A stretch of DNA of 64,000 nt from Novosphingobium acidiphilum DSM 19966 (GTDB lineage: Bacteria > Pseudomonadota > Alphaproteobacteria > Sphingomonadales > Sphingomonadaceae): contig NZ_AUBA01000004.1 of NCBI RefSeq assembly GCF_000429005.1, positions 124,001 to 188,000 on the forward strand, in the 5' to 3' direction. Under the pieces are notes generated by a model. It did no database searches. It was not told the origin of the DNA and saw only the letters and a list, made by a program, of their open reading frames with translations. The translations under genes and the position numbers were made by a program. Below are positions 40,518 to 49,896 of this stretch, in pieces. Position 1 is the first letter of the stretch. Every line of letters starts with the position of its first letter.

Positions 40518-41409
40518 TCAGCGGCACGAACGGAAACACGAATTGTTCGGGAATGGTCAGCCGCTTGCGGTCATCCTGCCCCACGGTGTCGGCTTCGCCA
40601 TCGCGGAATGTGCCGAACATGCGATCGATCAGGATCAGCGAATTGGCATAATTGCAGCGCGTGTCTTCATAGGGCACCGAATGGTGGAGGCTGTGATTGC
40701 GGATGGTGGTGAAGAAAAACGCATAGAACGGCGGCGGATCGCTGCGCACGTTGGCATGCGCAAACGATGACACGAGCGTGCCGACATTGGCCGCACAGAA
40801 CAACGCCTGCAGCGAAAAATCGAACAGCGCCACCACGCTCAGGCTGATCAGGAACAGCTCGATCGGATTGCCCACCGCCCCTTTCAGCGCATTGAGCTGG
40901 GTGATGTGGTGATGCGGCGCATGGGTCAGCCAGAACAACGGATTGTTGTGCATCAGCCGATGCATCCAGTACTGGCCAAATTCGATCAGAAACACGATCA
41001 GCGCGACTTGCACCACAAATGGCAGCTGCAATGTCCAGGGTGTGCCGATGTGCAGCGCAGTCTTGAGCGCCTTCAACGGATCTTCGGCCAGATGGGTCGA
41101 CAGAAAGTCGATCGCGTTGAAGCCCAGCACCACGTAGAACACATCGGTAAACAGTTCGCGACCGTTCCAGCGCCAGCCGGCATGGCGTTCGTGCACAAAT
41201 TCAAGTGCCTGGATGATCCCCATGGTGACACACACCGCCACCAGGAGCGTGGTCGGATTGGCGGTCAAGCGGGCCGGGCCAAGGCCCCAGAACAGCACCA
41301 CCACCGCCAGCAGCACCGGCGGGATAAGGTTGAAAACCTTGTCTTTTACGCTCAACGCCGCCTCGGCCACCCACTGCCCCCAACTCTGGTCACAAAACGA
41401 CGCCCGCAT
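40465..41409 (-). CDS. Sterol desaturase/fatty-acid hydroxylase-like membrane enzyme
   Basis: A 314-residue integral membrane diiron enzyme. Several membrane helices are visible (VLLAVVVLFWGLGPA, LLVAVCVTMGIIQALEF, FVVQVALIVFLIEFG, PIELFLISLSVVALFDFSL). The metal-binding histidine clusters are HRLMHNNPLFWLTHAPHHH (about 160-178, containing HxxxH and HxxHH forms) and NHSLHHSVPYEDTRCNYA (HxxHH, about 248-265). The family adds hydroxyls or double bonds to sterols, carotenoids or fatty acids. A hydroxylase acting on carotenoid or sphingolipid would suit a sphingomonad but this is not shown. Confidence 0.87.
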   Translation of the reverse strand: MRASFCDQSWGQWVAEAALSVKDKVFNLIPPVLLAVVVLFWGLGPARLTANPTTLLVAVCVTMGIIQALEFVHERHAGWRWNGRELFTDVFYVVLGFNAIDFLSTHLAEDPLKALKTALHIGTPWTLQLPFVVQVALIVFLIEFGQYWMHRLMHNNPLFWLTHAPHHHITQLNALKGAVGNPIELFLISLSVVALFDFSLQALFCAANVGTLVSSFAHANVRSDPPPFYAFFFTTIRNHSLHHSVPYEDTRCNYANSLILIDRMFGTFRDGEADTVGQDDRKRLTIPEQFVFPFVPLITAIQARRNVSAPPGPR

Positions 41410-41570
41410 CTAGCCGCAATCGGGTTCTGCACAGATACGTCAACTGCCGTATGCCCTGCAGCGATCCGGTGCCTGACAAGCAGGCGGATGATGCCACAAA
41501 CGCCGACATTGTCGATATGCCCGGCAATCCGGGCCACACGCCCTGCCGCCCCAATCCACGAGGGACCTGA

Positions 41571-42521
41571 ATGCCAAAGACAACGCTTGCACACCGGATC
41601 GTGGCCCTGGCGCTGGCCGCGGGCGTGACCGCGCCGGTCCATGCGCAGCACGCCAAGGTGATCACTGTCCCAGGCTTTGCAGATTTTCTGGCGATTGACG
41701 GCCGGACGGTGTGGGCAACCAACAAGGGCCGCGTCGAACAATGGTCGCGGCATGCGAAAAAGGCCTCGGTGGCGATGGCGCACCCGTGCGGGGGCATGGC
41801 CATTCTCGATCGCAGCCTGTGGGTTGCCGATTGCAAGGCTGGCACGCTCAACCGCATCGACACGCGCACCGCGAAGATCATTGCCACGATCGCCACCGGC
41901 ATTGCCAGCCCCGATGGCGAAATGAATGTGGTGGCCGGCGCCGGATCGGTATGGGTGGCAAGCGATGCCAAGGGCACGATCGCCCGCATCGACCCCGCCA
42001 CCAACGCGGTGGTGGCAACAATCCCGGTCAATCCGGCAAGCGTCTACCTGGCCTTCGGCTTCGGATCGGTCTGGGCGGTCAGCGCCAGACAGCAATCGCT
42101 GCAACGCATCGACGCCGCCAGCAACAGCGTGGTCACGACCACCCTGCTGGGCAAGGAGCCGGGATTTCTGACCGCGGGCGAAGGCGCCGTGTGGGTCCAG
42201 GAACAGGGCGACGGCACCGTGGCGCGGATCGATCCCGATACGGGTGAAGTGACCGGCCGGGTGAAAGTGGGCGACAGTCTGAAATGGGGCGACATCGATG
42301 CCGGCGGCGGCAAAATATGGTTGCGCACCACCGATGATCAGGAATTCGCTGTGATCGATCCGCATGCGCTGGCGATCCTTGCGCGCGTGGGCAAAGCCGT
42401 CGGCAGCGGTGCCTTGCGCTATACGCCCAAAGGCGTGTGGACCACGGCACATGACCATCACACCCTGTCGTGGTGGCCCGCGCCCGACACGATCGGCACC
42501 CACGCAAAGCCCGCCCCATGA
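41571..42521 (+). CDS. Exported YncE/virginiamycin-lyase-like beta-propeller
   Basis: A 316-residue protein with a signal peptide (residues 1-25, RIVALALAAGVTAPVHA). The rest is repeats of about 40 residues with the pattern GSVWVASDAKGTIARIDPAT, GSVWAVSARQQSLQRIDAAS, GAVWVQEQGDGTVARIDPDT and IWLRTTDDQEFAVIDPHA, typical of seven-bladed propellers of the YncE or Vgb type. The lyase catalytic site cannot be judged. A periplasmic binding or sensing role is as likely. It stands alone. Confidence 0.82.
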   Translation: MPKTTLAHRIVALALAAGVTAPVHAQHAKVITVPGFADFLAIDGRTVWATNKGRVEQWSRHAKKASVAMAHPCGGMAILDRSLWVADCKAGTLNRIDTRTAKIIATIATGIASPDGEMNVVAGAGSVWVASDAKGTIARIDPATNAVVATIPVNPASVYLAFGFGSVWAVSARQQSLQRIDAASNSVVTTTLLGKEPGFLTAGEGAVWVQEQGDGTVARIDPDTGEVTGRVKVGDSLKWGDIDAGGGKIWLRTTDDQEFAVIDPHALAILARVGKAVGSGALRYTPKGVWTTAHDHHTLSWWPAPDTIGTHAKPAP

Positions 42522-42615
42522 TCGCGTCAACGGGTCGCGCGATTTTTACCCCGTTGCGTACAATTCCTGATGCCTGGAAAGGGTTTATTGACCATAGTTA
42601 CGGCAAGGATACGCC

Positions 42616-43338
42616 ATGGTCAGTAAAGTTCCGACTCAACGCCACAGCACCCGTCGGCACGCCATCGCACGCCTGCTGCCGGCGATGCTGGCAACGCTAG
42701 GTCCGGCCTGGCTCGGCCTGTCGGGTTGCGTCGGCAGCACCGAACACCATGCGACGCCATACACCCGCGCGACCCCGCCTGTGGCATTGGCTGGGTTGGA
42801 ACGGCAGTGCCTGACCAATCTGGGCCAGGCACAGGCCAATTTCACCCCGTTGCCCGACAGATATTTCGGCACCGGCTGCTCAACGATCGGCACCGTGCGG
42901 CTGGCGTGGTTGCGCAGCGACGATGCCCATTTGCAACTGGCCAACCTTGGCCCGGTCACCTGCTCGCTGGCCACCGCGCTGGAAGGCTGGGCGCGTTACG
43001 GCGTTGATCACGCCGCGCGACTGACGCTGGGCAGCCAGCTGGCGCGGATCGATACATTTGGCAGCTACAACTGCCGCAACATCGCAGGCTCCGATCACCG
43101 CAGCGCACATGCCACTGCCAACGCGGTTGATATTGCCGCATTTGTGCTGGCTGACGGTCGCCGGATCAGCGTCAAGGGCGACTGGTCGAGCAGCAATGCC
43201 GCCACACGCTTGTTCCTGCGCCAGATCCGCACCAGCGCCTGCCGCAGGTTTGGCGTGGTGCTAAGCCCCGACTACAACACCGCGCACCACGACCATTTCC
43301 ATCTGGAGGTTGGCGCATTGCATCCGGTGTGCCACTGA
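42616..43338 (+). CDS. Extensin-like family protein (metallopeptidase fold)
   Basis: A 240-residue envelope protein. A basic start and a hydrophobic segment (LLPAMLATLGPAWLGLSGC, ending at a possible lipobox LSGC, residue 38) suggest export, perhaps as a lipoprotein. The C-terminal extensin-like domain has RIDTFGSYNCRNIAG, RSAHATANAVDIAAF and a terminal HHDHFHLEV, with the His/Asp arrangement of VanY/MepA-type peptidases (HxxxxxxD and HxH). Cysteine pairs are typical. It is probably a murein peptidase; direct activity is not shown for this family. Confidence 0.85.
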   Translation: MVSKVPTQRHSTRRHAIARLLPAMLATLGPAWLGLSGCVGSTEHHATPYTRATPPVALAGLERQCLTNLGQAQANFTPLPDRYFGTGCSTIGTVRLAWLRSDDAHLQLANLGPVTCSLATALEGWARYGVDHAARLTLGSQLARIDTFGSYNCRNIAGSDHRSAHATANAVDIAAFVLADGRRISVKGDWSSSNAATRLFLRQIRTSACRRFGVVLSPDYNTAHHDHFHLEVGALHPVCH

Positions 43339-43347
43339 CACGCTGGT

Positions 43348-43962
43348 TCAGGCGGCATCGAGCCCGGTTGCCTCGATCCGCAGGCGTACCGCTTCGGCAG
43401 CGTGGCGCGCGCCGAGTTTGCCCATCATCTTCATGCGGTGAATTTCCACGGTGCGCGGGCTGATGTCGAGATCGCGCGCGATCGCCTTGTTGCTGCAACC
43501 TTCGGCCAGACGATCGAGCACTTCGCGCTCGCGCAGCGACAGGCGGGCAATCCGCTGCCGTGCCTCGGCGGCGCGCGCGCGCTGGGCGCGATAGGCCTCG
43601 GCCTCGCGCGCGGCACAGGCAATCGCCTCGTTCAGCGGTGCGATCTGCTGCGGCACCGCAAGATAGTCGAGCGCGCCCGCCTTGATCGCGCGCACCACGC
43701 AATCGGTTTCAGGTTCTTCTGCGATGCCGATCACCGGCAACCACTGGCCTGCGCGCATCATCGCTGCAATCAGCAGGGCGATGGCATAGCCGGGCGGATC
43801 ATCATGGGCCAGCACCAGTCCGCCCGATGGCGCATGCGCCAGCAGTTCGTCGGTGTTGGCGTAGATTTCGGCATGGTGCCCGGCGGCGAACGCCAGGCGG
43901 GCAAGCTGGGCACGGCGCGTTGAATCGCCATCGAGGATATGCAGGGTGACACGGTCGATCAT
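43348..43962 (-). CDS. LuxR/FixJ-type regulator with degenerate receiver
   Basis: A 204-residue regulator; ATG at 43962 (MIDRVTLHIL) fits the receiver start, with an earlier one at 43977 possible. The receiver has the secondary-structure order of FixJ, but the phosphoacceptor position reads GLVLAHDDPPG (His where the Asp is expected) and the conserved lysine is missing (GALDYLAVP). The C-terminal LuxR HTH is intact (SLREREVLDRLAEGCSNKAIARDL, SPRTVEIHRMKMMGKLG; parts at about 143-190). It may be phosphorylation-independent. Confidence 0.82.
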   Translation of the reverse strand: MIDRVTLHILDGDSTRRAQLARLAFAAGHHAEIYANTDELLAHAPSGGLVLAHDDPPGYAIALLIAAMMRAGQWLPVIGIAEEPETDCVVRAIKAGALDYLAVPQQIAPLNEAIACAAREAEAYRAQRARAAEARQRIARLSLREREVLDRLAEGCSNKAIARDLDISPRTVEIHRMKMMGKLGARHAAEAVRLRIEATGLDAA

Positions 43963-43977
43963 GCAGACATGAACCAT

Positions 43978-44257
43978 TGATTGATGGCACAACGCCAATG
44001 GGGTTAGTTTCATTACGAACCCAACCCGCCGACCGCAGCGGACAACCAGTGGCACCTTCCTAAGGGAAATTCACCTCCGTAACGGAGGCGTCTGCGCGGT
44101 TGGCACGTGGCAATGGCCGATCGGGTCGGGTTCGTACGCCCCTATGCATGACGAACGGTGACACGAAAGTTTGCAAACACGCTGAATTCACTAACCAAAA
44201 CGGCTAAGTAAATGGCCTTAGGTTATAACCTTATCGCGGCAGACTGCGATGCCGCGC
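43978..44257. other. Intergenic region with short palindromes
   Basis: No gene is seen in this 280-base gap. It has CCTCCG-TAA-CGGAGG (44074-44088), CTAAG/CTTAG (44204-44221) and the perfect palindrome AGGTTATAACCT (44220-44231). The last two lie close to the end of the Anbu gene (44258) and may form its terminator; the first is nearer to the regulator's start. Confidence 0.4.
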
Positions 44258-45031
44258 CTAGCCAGGATTGCCATCCCCGCTGGCCAGATCGTACGACGGC
44301 AACGACTGAAACGCGCGCCGCAAGGCATCGCTCCACCCGCGCGAGATCGAACGGAAATAGGGATCTTCTGCCCCCACCCGCCGCTGGTGCAGCGGGGTGA
44401 ACCGGTCGCGTTCGATCACCATCAGATCAAGCGGCAGGCCGACCGACAGATTGGCCGCCAGCGTCGAATCGAACGACACCATCAACAGCTTGACCGCGTC
44501 TTCGAACCGCATCGCCCGGTCGTAGCCGCGCAGCAGGATCGGGCGACCGTACTTGGTCTCGCCAATCTGGAAAAACGGCGTGTCAAAGCTGGCCTCGATG
44601 AAATTGCCTTCGGGATAGATCAGGAACAGGCGCGGCTCCATCCCCTTGATCTGCCCGGCCAGCACGATCGAGGCGGTGAACTTTGCCCCTTCGGCCTGGG
44701 GCCCCTCGCCCGGTTCGGGCAATTCGCCCGGCCCTTCGATCACCCCGCGCAGCCGCCGCCCCACCTCGGTGGCGATCTGGAACATGGTCGGCGCCTCGAG
44801 GATCGAAGGGTGGCGATCGCCCGGAACCTTGTTGCGCTCTTCCAGCTGGCTGATCACGGCCTGGGTCGTGGCCAGGTTGCCCGACGTCATCAGCGTGATG
44901 ATCCGTTCGCCCGGTACGCTCCAGCTGAACATCTTGCGAAAGGTCGAAATGTTGTCGACGCCCGAATTGGTCCGGGTGTCGCTCATCAGCACCAGCCCGG
45001 CATCGAGCATCATGCCCACGCAATACGTCAT
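44258..45031 (-). CDS. Anbu, bacterial proteasome-homologue peptidase
   Basis: A 257-residue Ntn-hydrolase. The N-terminus, MTYCVGMMLDAGLVLMSD with TRTNSGVDNISTFRK, is diagnostic of Anbu; Thr2 becomes the N-terminal nucleophile after Met removal, so ATG 45031 is preferred over 45034. EGAKFTASIVLAGQI and GETKYGRPILLRGYDR follow in the expected order. Anbu forms open helical assemblies in characterised bacteria; its substrates are not known. It is the last gene of a four-gene operon with ATP-grasp, alpha-E and transglutaminase genes, the conserved Anbu set. Confidence 0.95.
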   Translation of the reverse strand: MTYCVGMMLDAGLVLMSDTRTNSGVDNISTFRKMFSWSVPGERIITLMTSGNLATTQAVISQLEERNKVPGDRHPSILEAPTMFQIATEVGRRLRGVIEGPGELPEPGEGPQAEGAKFTASIVLAGQIKGMEPRLFLIYPEGNFIEASFDTPFFQIGETKYGRPILLRGYDRAMRFEDAVKLLMVSFDSTLAANLSVGLPLDLMVIERDRFTPLHQRRVGAEDPYFRSISRGWSDALRRAFQSLPSYDLASGDGNPG

Positions 45032-45111
45032 CACGAATGCCTCAGCCAGAGCCTGTAAAACGCGCCCCTAGACCAGTGCTGCGATTCGCAAAACCGGCAT
45101 CGCCCTTGCCG

Positions 45112-45951
45112 TCACGCCGGCGTTAACCTTTGCACCACCAGCGTTGTCACAAGGGTGTCGCCGACCGGGGCGCTGCCGGTGGGCGCCGGCAGCACATACG
45201 TCATGCTTTTGACCGGTGCCGCATCGCGATAATCGCGTCCGCAGGCCACCCGAACATAGCGATCATCAGGACAGATCGCATTGGCCACGTCAAACCCGAT
45301 CCAGCCCAGCCCATCGACAAAACCTTCGGCCCAGCCATGCCCGGCATCCTGCTGTTCGCGCCCGTCGATCAGCATATAGCCGCTGACATAGCGCGCCGGA
45401 ATTCCCAACGCGCGGGCACCGGCGATGAACACATGGGCCTGATCCTGGCACACCCCGCGTCCCGCGGTCAGCGCCGCTTCGGCCGTGGTGGCGACATCGG
45501 TGTGCCCCTGGGCATAGACGACGGCAGCGCGCACCCGCTCGGTCAGTGTGTGCAACGTGGCCAGCGGGTCGCGCGCGGCGCCGTTTTCCAATCCGCCCAC
45601 CAGCGCCGCGACTTTGGTCCCGCGCGCGGTCAACGCGGTGTCGCGGCTGAAATGCCACAGTGGCAGATACCCGGCATGACGCCCGGTCACACCGGATTCA
45701 TCGCGCGTTTCAACCACGCCATGCGCGCGGATCGTTACCGCAGGCGTGCCCGGGGTCAGCCCGACCAGGGTGACGCGGTTGGTATATTCATCGTCATAGC
45801 CCACTTCGATTTGCGCGCCTTCGCACGCGATATCCCAGGCGATCACGCTTTGCCCGGCGGACGATACCGGCGTCAGCCGCAGCCGCTGTTGCCCCTGCCG
45901 GATCGGGCCGGAAAAGCGATAGGTGGTGGCATGTTCGATCGCCAGACGCAT
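45112..45951 (-). CDS. Transglutaminase-like protein of the Anbu operon
   Basis: A 279-residue protein with a bacterial-transglutaminase N-terminal domain (MRLAIEHATTYRFSGPIRQGQ) and a papain-like core. The triad is Cys168 (RGVCQDQAH), His205 (AGHGWAEG) and Asp221 (IGFDVAN). Members of this family may act as a protease or an amide ligase; in the Anbu operon a ligase or tagging role has been proposed. It is 3 bases from the alpha-E stop and 81 before the Anbu start, on one transcript. Confidence 0.93.
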   Translation of the reverse strand: MRLAIEHATTYRFSGPIRQGQQRLRLTPVSSAGQSVIAWDIACEGAQIEVGYDDEYTNRVTLVGLTPGTPAVTIRAHGVVETRDESGVTGRHAGYLPLWHFSRDTALTARGTKVAALVGGLENGAARDPLATLHTLTERVRAAVVYAQGHTDVATTAEAALTAGRGVCQDQAHVFIAGARALGIPARYVSGYMLIDGREQQDAGHGWAEGFVDGLGWIGFDVANAICPDDRYVRVACGRDYRDAAPVKSMTYVLPAPTGSAPVGDTLVTTLVVQRLTPA

Positions 45952-45954
45952 AGG

Positions 45955-46902
45955 TTATTCCACAAACCGGTAATCGCGCTGGATCTGCTGCGCGAGCTGG
46001 TGGTTGCAGGCCAGGAAATCGCCGATGAACTGGTGCAGACCCTGTTCAAAGATCGCCTCGATGGTCAGCCCGGCCAGCCGTTCGTGGCCCGCGCGCTGAA
46101 TGGCATGGGCCTCGGTTTCAAAGCCGTATTCGCGCGCCAGCAACGACAGATTTGACAAAAGCTGCGCATAACAAAACGCCAGGCTGCGTGGAAACCGTTC
46201 ATCAAGGATCAGGAACGAGGCAATCCCGCGCGGGTCCATCTGCCCGGCGTTGAGCCAGCGATAGGCGCGTTCGCCCGCCACCGAACGCAGCACGTTTTCC
46301 CATTGCACATTGTCGAGGCTGGTCCCGACCGCCGCCAGGCTGGGCAGCAAAACATAGTATTTGACATCGAGGATGCGCGCGGTGTTGTCGGCGCGTTCGG
46401 CGAAAGTGCCGATGTTGGCAAAGTAATAGTTTTCGTTGCGCAACATCGTGCCTTCCATCGCGCCGCGCACCTGGATCGCCTGGCGCCGCACCGCATCGAG
46501 CACGTCGCGCAGCCGCGTTTCCGCCACCGGCCGCGCCAGAATCTCGCGCAATTTCATCCAGCTTTCGTTGACCGCTTCCCACACTTCGCGGGTGATCCCG
46601 GTGCGCACGGCGCGCGCGTTGGTGCGCGCGGTTTCGATCATCGCCAGCACGCTGGCCGGATTGTCGCGATCGCGCAGCACAAAGTTGAACACTTGCGCAC
46701 CGGTCACGTCTTCGCCGTGGCGCGCGGCATAGGCATGGTGCAGCCCCAGCGTGATCAGCACGCTGCGCCATTCCTCGCTGGCGGCGCCGCTGTCGCGGGT
46801 CAGCGCCATGCGGAACCCTGCCTCGATCAGCCGCGCGGTGTTCTCTGCCCGCTCGAGATAACGGAACAGCCAGAACGTGCCATTTGCCGATCTGCCTAGC
46901 AT
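45955..46902 (-). CDS. Alpha-E domain protein of the Anbu operon
   Basis: A 315-residue, mostly helical protein. N-terminal LGRSANGTFWLFRYLERAEN (2-21) and LIEAGFRMALTR, then NYYFANIGTFAERADNTARILDVKYYVLLP (about 175-204, part shown) and DNVQWENVLRSV are diagnostic of the alpha-E family. The family is encoded with circularly permuted ATP-grasp proteins and is thought to work with them in forming or transferring peptide tags. It follows the ATP-grasp gene by 27 bases. Confidence 0.95.
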   Translation of the reverse strand: MLGRSANGTFWLFRYLERAENTARLIEAGFRMALTRDSGAASEEWRSVLITLGLHHAYAARHGEDVTGAQVFNFVLRDRDNPASVLAMIETARTNARAVRTGITREVWEAVNESWMKLREILARPVAETRLRDVLDAVRRQAIQVRGAMEGTMLRNENYYFANIGTFAERADNTARILDVKYYVLLPSLAAVGTSLDNVQWENVLRSVAGERAYRWLNAGQMDPRGIASFLILDERFPRSLAFCYAQLLSNLSLLAREYGFETEAHAIQRAGHERLAGLTIEAIFEQGLHQFIGDFLACNHQLAQQIQRDYRFVE

Positions 46903-46929
46903 GCGCTCATCCCGATAGTCCGCACCCCG

Positions 46930-48354
46930 TCAATCATCCAGCACCCAGCTGTCCTTGGTCCCGCCGCCTTGCGATGAATTGACCACCAGCGACCCTTTTT
47001 TCAGCGCCACGCGGGTCAGTCCGCCCGGCGTGATATCGATGCCCTGCGGGCTGACCAGCACGAACGGACGCAGATCGACATGCCGCGGGGCCAGGCCCGC
47101 GCGGGTAAAGATCGGCACGGTCGACAGCGACAACGTCGGCTGGGCAATGTAATTGGCCGGGTCCGCGCGCAATTTGGCCGAAAACGCTGCGATTTCCTTT
47201 TTCGACGAGGTCGGCCCGATCAGCATGCCATAGCCACCCGAACCGTGCACCTCCTTGACCACCAGATCGGCCAGATTGTCGAGCACATAGGCCAGCGCAT
47301 CCGCTTCGGAACAGCGCCAGGTCGGCACATTGGGCAGGATCGGCTTTTCGCCGGTGTAGAACTCGACGATTTCGGGCATGAAGCTGTAGATCGCCTTGTC
47401 GTCGGAAATCCCGGTGCCCGGGGCGTTGGCGATGGTGATCCCGCCCGCGCGATAGACATCCATGATGCCCGCCACCCCCAGCACGCTGTCGGCGTTGAAC
47501 GACAGCGGGTCGAGATAATCGTCATCGACCCGGCGATAGATCACGTCGACCGGTTGCCACCCTTGCGTGGTGCGCATCGCCACCCGTCCACCCTGGACTT
47601 TCAGATCGCTGCCCTCGACCAGTTCGGCGCCCATCTGGTCGGCCAGAAAGGCATGCTCGAAATAGGCCGAATTGTAGATCCCCGGGGTCAGCACCGCCAC
47701 CGTCGGCTTGTCCCCGGTAAAAGCCGCAGGTGCACATGCGGCCAGGCTGCGCGCCAGACGGCGGGGATAGTCCGAAACTTCGCGCACCCGCACGCGGGTG
47801 AACAGTTCGGGAAACATCGCCATCATCGTTTCGCGGTTCTCCAGCATGTAGGAGACCCCCGACGGGGTGCGCGCGTTGTCTTCCAGCACCATGAAATCGT
47901 CTTCGCCGGTGCGCACCAGGTCGATCCCGACGATATGGGTATAGACCCCGCCCGGCGGGGTAAAACCGGCCATCTGCGGCAGATAGGCCAGATTGCCCTG
48001 CAACAGCCGCGCCGGCAGACGCCCTGCGCGCACGATTTCCTGCCGGTGGTACAGATCGTGCAGAAACGCGTTCAACGCGCGCACCCGCTGTTCGATCCCG
48101 CGCGACAGCTTGCGCCACTGGCTGGCGGTGATGATCCGTGGCACCGGGTCGAACGGGATCAGCCGTTCTTCGGCGTCGGCTGCGCCATAGACGTTGAACG
48201 TGATCCCGGTGCGACGAAAAAACGCCTCGGCCTCGATTCCCTTGCGTTTCAGCAGCCCCGGCGGCTGGGCATCAAGCCACTGGCGATATCCGTCATAGGC
48301 CGGCCGCACTGTGCCATCGGGCGCCAGCATTTCATCATAGGCGGTCTCGGTCAT
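46930..48354 (-). CDS. Circularly permuted ATP-grasp ligase of the Anbu operon
   Basis: A 474-residue enzyme from ATG 48354 (MTETAYDEML); the frame is open to 48441 but the extra part lacks family sequence. The domain order is permuted relative to glutathionylspermidine synthetase-type ligases. Blocks seen are LPQMAGFTPPGGVYTHIVGI, DFMVLEDNARTPSGVSYMLEN, YRRVDDDYLDPLSFNADS, NAPGTGISDDKAIYSFMPEI and VVKEVHGSGGYGMLIGP (the last is the phosphate/ATP-binding site). It probably activates a carboxyl group for amide bond formation with a partner. It is the first gene of the operon. Confidence 0.94.
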   Translation of the reverse strand: MTETAYDEMLAPDGTVRPAYDGYRQWLDAQPPGLLKRKGIEAEAFFRRTGITFNVYGAADAEERLIPFDPVPRIITASQWRKLSRGIEQRVRALNAFLHDLYHRQEIVRAGRLPARLLQGNLAYLPQMAGFTPPGGVYTHIVGIDLVRTGEDDFMVLEDNARTPSGVSYMLENRETMMAMFPELFTRVRVREVSDYPRRLARSLAACAPAAFTGDKPTVAVLTPGIYNSAYFEHAFLADQMGAELVEGSDLKVQGGRVAMRTTQGWQPVDVIYRRVDDDYLDPLSFNADSVLGVAGIMDVYRAGGITIANAPGTGISDDKAIYSFMPEIVEFYTGEKPILPNVPTWRCSEADALAYVLDNLADLVVKEVHGSGGYGMLIGPTSSKKEIAAFSAKLRADPANYIAQPTLSLSTVPIFTRAGLAPRHVDLRPFVLVSPQGIDITPGGLTRVALKKGSLVVNSSQGGGTKDSWVLDD

Positions 48355-48510
48355 AGGCTTATCCCGTCTGGCCCGCATTGCTTGCACAGGTCCCCACCGC
48401 GAACAAGCCGGATTGCAGCACCCAACAGACTTTCGGCACATGGCCCTTTTGCACAGATCGATATCACCAGTGTGTCTTTTTCAGCCCGATCCAGTGACCG
48501 CAACGCCCTT

Positions 48511-49791
48511 TTAAGCGCGCTGCCGCCGGTATTGCGCCACGCCTGCAACAAACATCAGCGCCAGCACTTGTGCGCAAACCAGCCCGATAAACCCCCGGTG
48601 AAATGTGCCGGTCGCATCCCGGGCCATGCCCCACAGGATCGGGCCGACAAAGGCACCGGTCTGGCTCATCGTGTTGACCATGGCGGTGGCAACCGCCATC
48701 TCGCCGGGCCCGACCAGATCGGTGCACAACATCCACACCGACAGCGTGACCGAACCCCAGCATGCGACATAGCAGGCATAAGCGATCAGCCCGGTCGTCC
48801 GCCCGCCATCGACTGCAAACAGGCCATAGGCCATCAGCACCATTGCCGTGCTGCCCACCATGAACGGCATGCGCGTGCCGCTGCGGTCCGACAGCCAGCC
48901 GGTAAACAGCATGCCGCCCGCACCCACCAGACCGCCCAGACTGACCAGATAGCCCACCTGCACCCCCGACCATCCGGTCGCCTGGGCCAGGATCTGCGGT
49001 TCCGACAGGGTAAAGGTGTAATAGGCGCATGTGGTCAGCAACCCGACCATGCCCAGCAGCAGCACTGCGGGCAGCCGCAGTGCTGCCAACGGGTTGCCAT
49101 GCCGCACCACCGCCCCCTCCTGGGCCAATGTTCCCGACAGCCACGCCTTTTCGGCAGGATTTAGCCAGCTTACCGTTTCAGGCCGTTCGGGCAGCAACCA
49201 CAGCACGAGGCACCCGACCAGCACCGCGGGCAGGCCTTCGACCACAAACAGCCATTGCCAGCCTTTCAGCCCGCCCATGCCGTTCATCGCCAGCAAGGCG
49301 GGCGACAGCAGCCCCATCACCACCCGGGCCAGCGGGCCCGAGATATAGAACCGGCTGATCGCGCGCCCCCGCGCCGCCCTGGGAAACCACAACGACAGAT
49401 AAAAGATCACGCCGGGAAAGAACCCGGCTTCGGCCATGCCCAGCAGGAACCGCAAGGTGTAGAACTGCCACGGCGTGTGGACCCACATCATCGCGGCGGC
49501 GATCACGCCCCAGCTGATCATGATCCGCGCAATCCAGCGCCGCGCGCCCACGCGTTCGAGCAGGATGTTCGACGGAATTTCGAACAGCGCATAGGACAGA
49601 AAAAACACCCCGCCGCCGATCCCGTAGATCGTGGCCGAAAACCCCAGATCGGCGTTCATCGTCCTGGCCGCAAAGCTGATGTTGGACCGGTCCATGAATG
49701 CAACCAGATAGGCCAGCCCCAACAGCGGAATGATCCGCCACCCCGCGCGTGCCAACACGCGCGCCCCATCGATCGTTTGTGTCTCGTTCAT
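48511..49791 (-). CDS. MFS transporter (ACS-type anion:cation symporter)
   Basis: A 426-residue, 12-helix transporter from ATG 49791. LGLAYLVAFMDRSNISFA (about 26-43) is the first-helix motif of the ACS family; ALFEIPSNILLERVGARRWI and RFLLGMAEAGFFPGVIFYLS match helices 2-5, and a central loop (about 195-235) separates the halves. Members carry organic anions such as tartrate, phthalate or sugar acids. The Asn-Arg features for substrate type cannot be read. It is a single gene followed by the Anbu set in the same direction. Confidence 0.9.
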   Translation of the reverse strand: MNETQTIDGARVLARAGWRIIPLLGLAYLVAFMDRSNISFAARTMNADLGFSATIYGIGGGVFFLSYALFEIPSNILLERVGARRWIARIMISWGVIAAAMMWVHTPWQFYTLRFLLGMAEAGFFPGVIFYLSLWFPRAARGRAISRFYISGPLARVVMGLLSPALLAMNGMGGLKGWQWLFVVEGLPAVLVGCLVLWLLPERPETVSWLNPAEKAWLSGTLAQEGAVVRHGNPLAALRLPAVLLLGMVGLLTTCAYYTFTLSEPQILAQATGWSGVQVGYLVSLGGLVGAGGMLFTGWLSDRSGTRMPFMVGSTAMVLMAYGLFAVDGGRTTGLIAYACYVACWGSVTLSVWMLCTDLVGPGEMAVATAMVNTMSQTGAFVGPILWGMARDATGTFHRGFIGLVCAQVLALMFVAGVAQYRRQRA

Positions 49792-49896
49792 GGCACCCCC
49801 ACCTGTTCGAAGGGGATTATGGCGCCATCGGCCTGCAAATGCCAAGCCGGGGCCAACGTCGAATTCGCACTTTTGCGCGGATTCTCCTTCAAACCG

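Noticed and set aside
47080..49164. 694-residue open frame on the plus strand
   Set aside because: It is opposite the ATP-grasp and MFS genes, rich in Arg, His, Gln and Pro as expected from antisense of GC-rich coding DNA, and has no domain.
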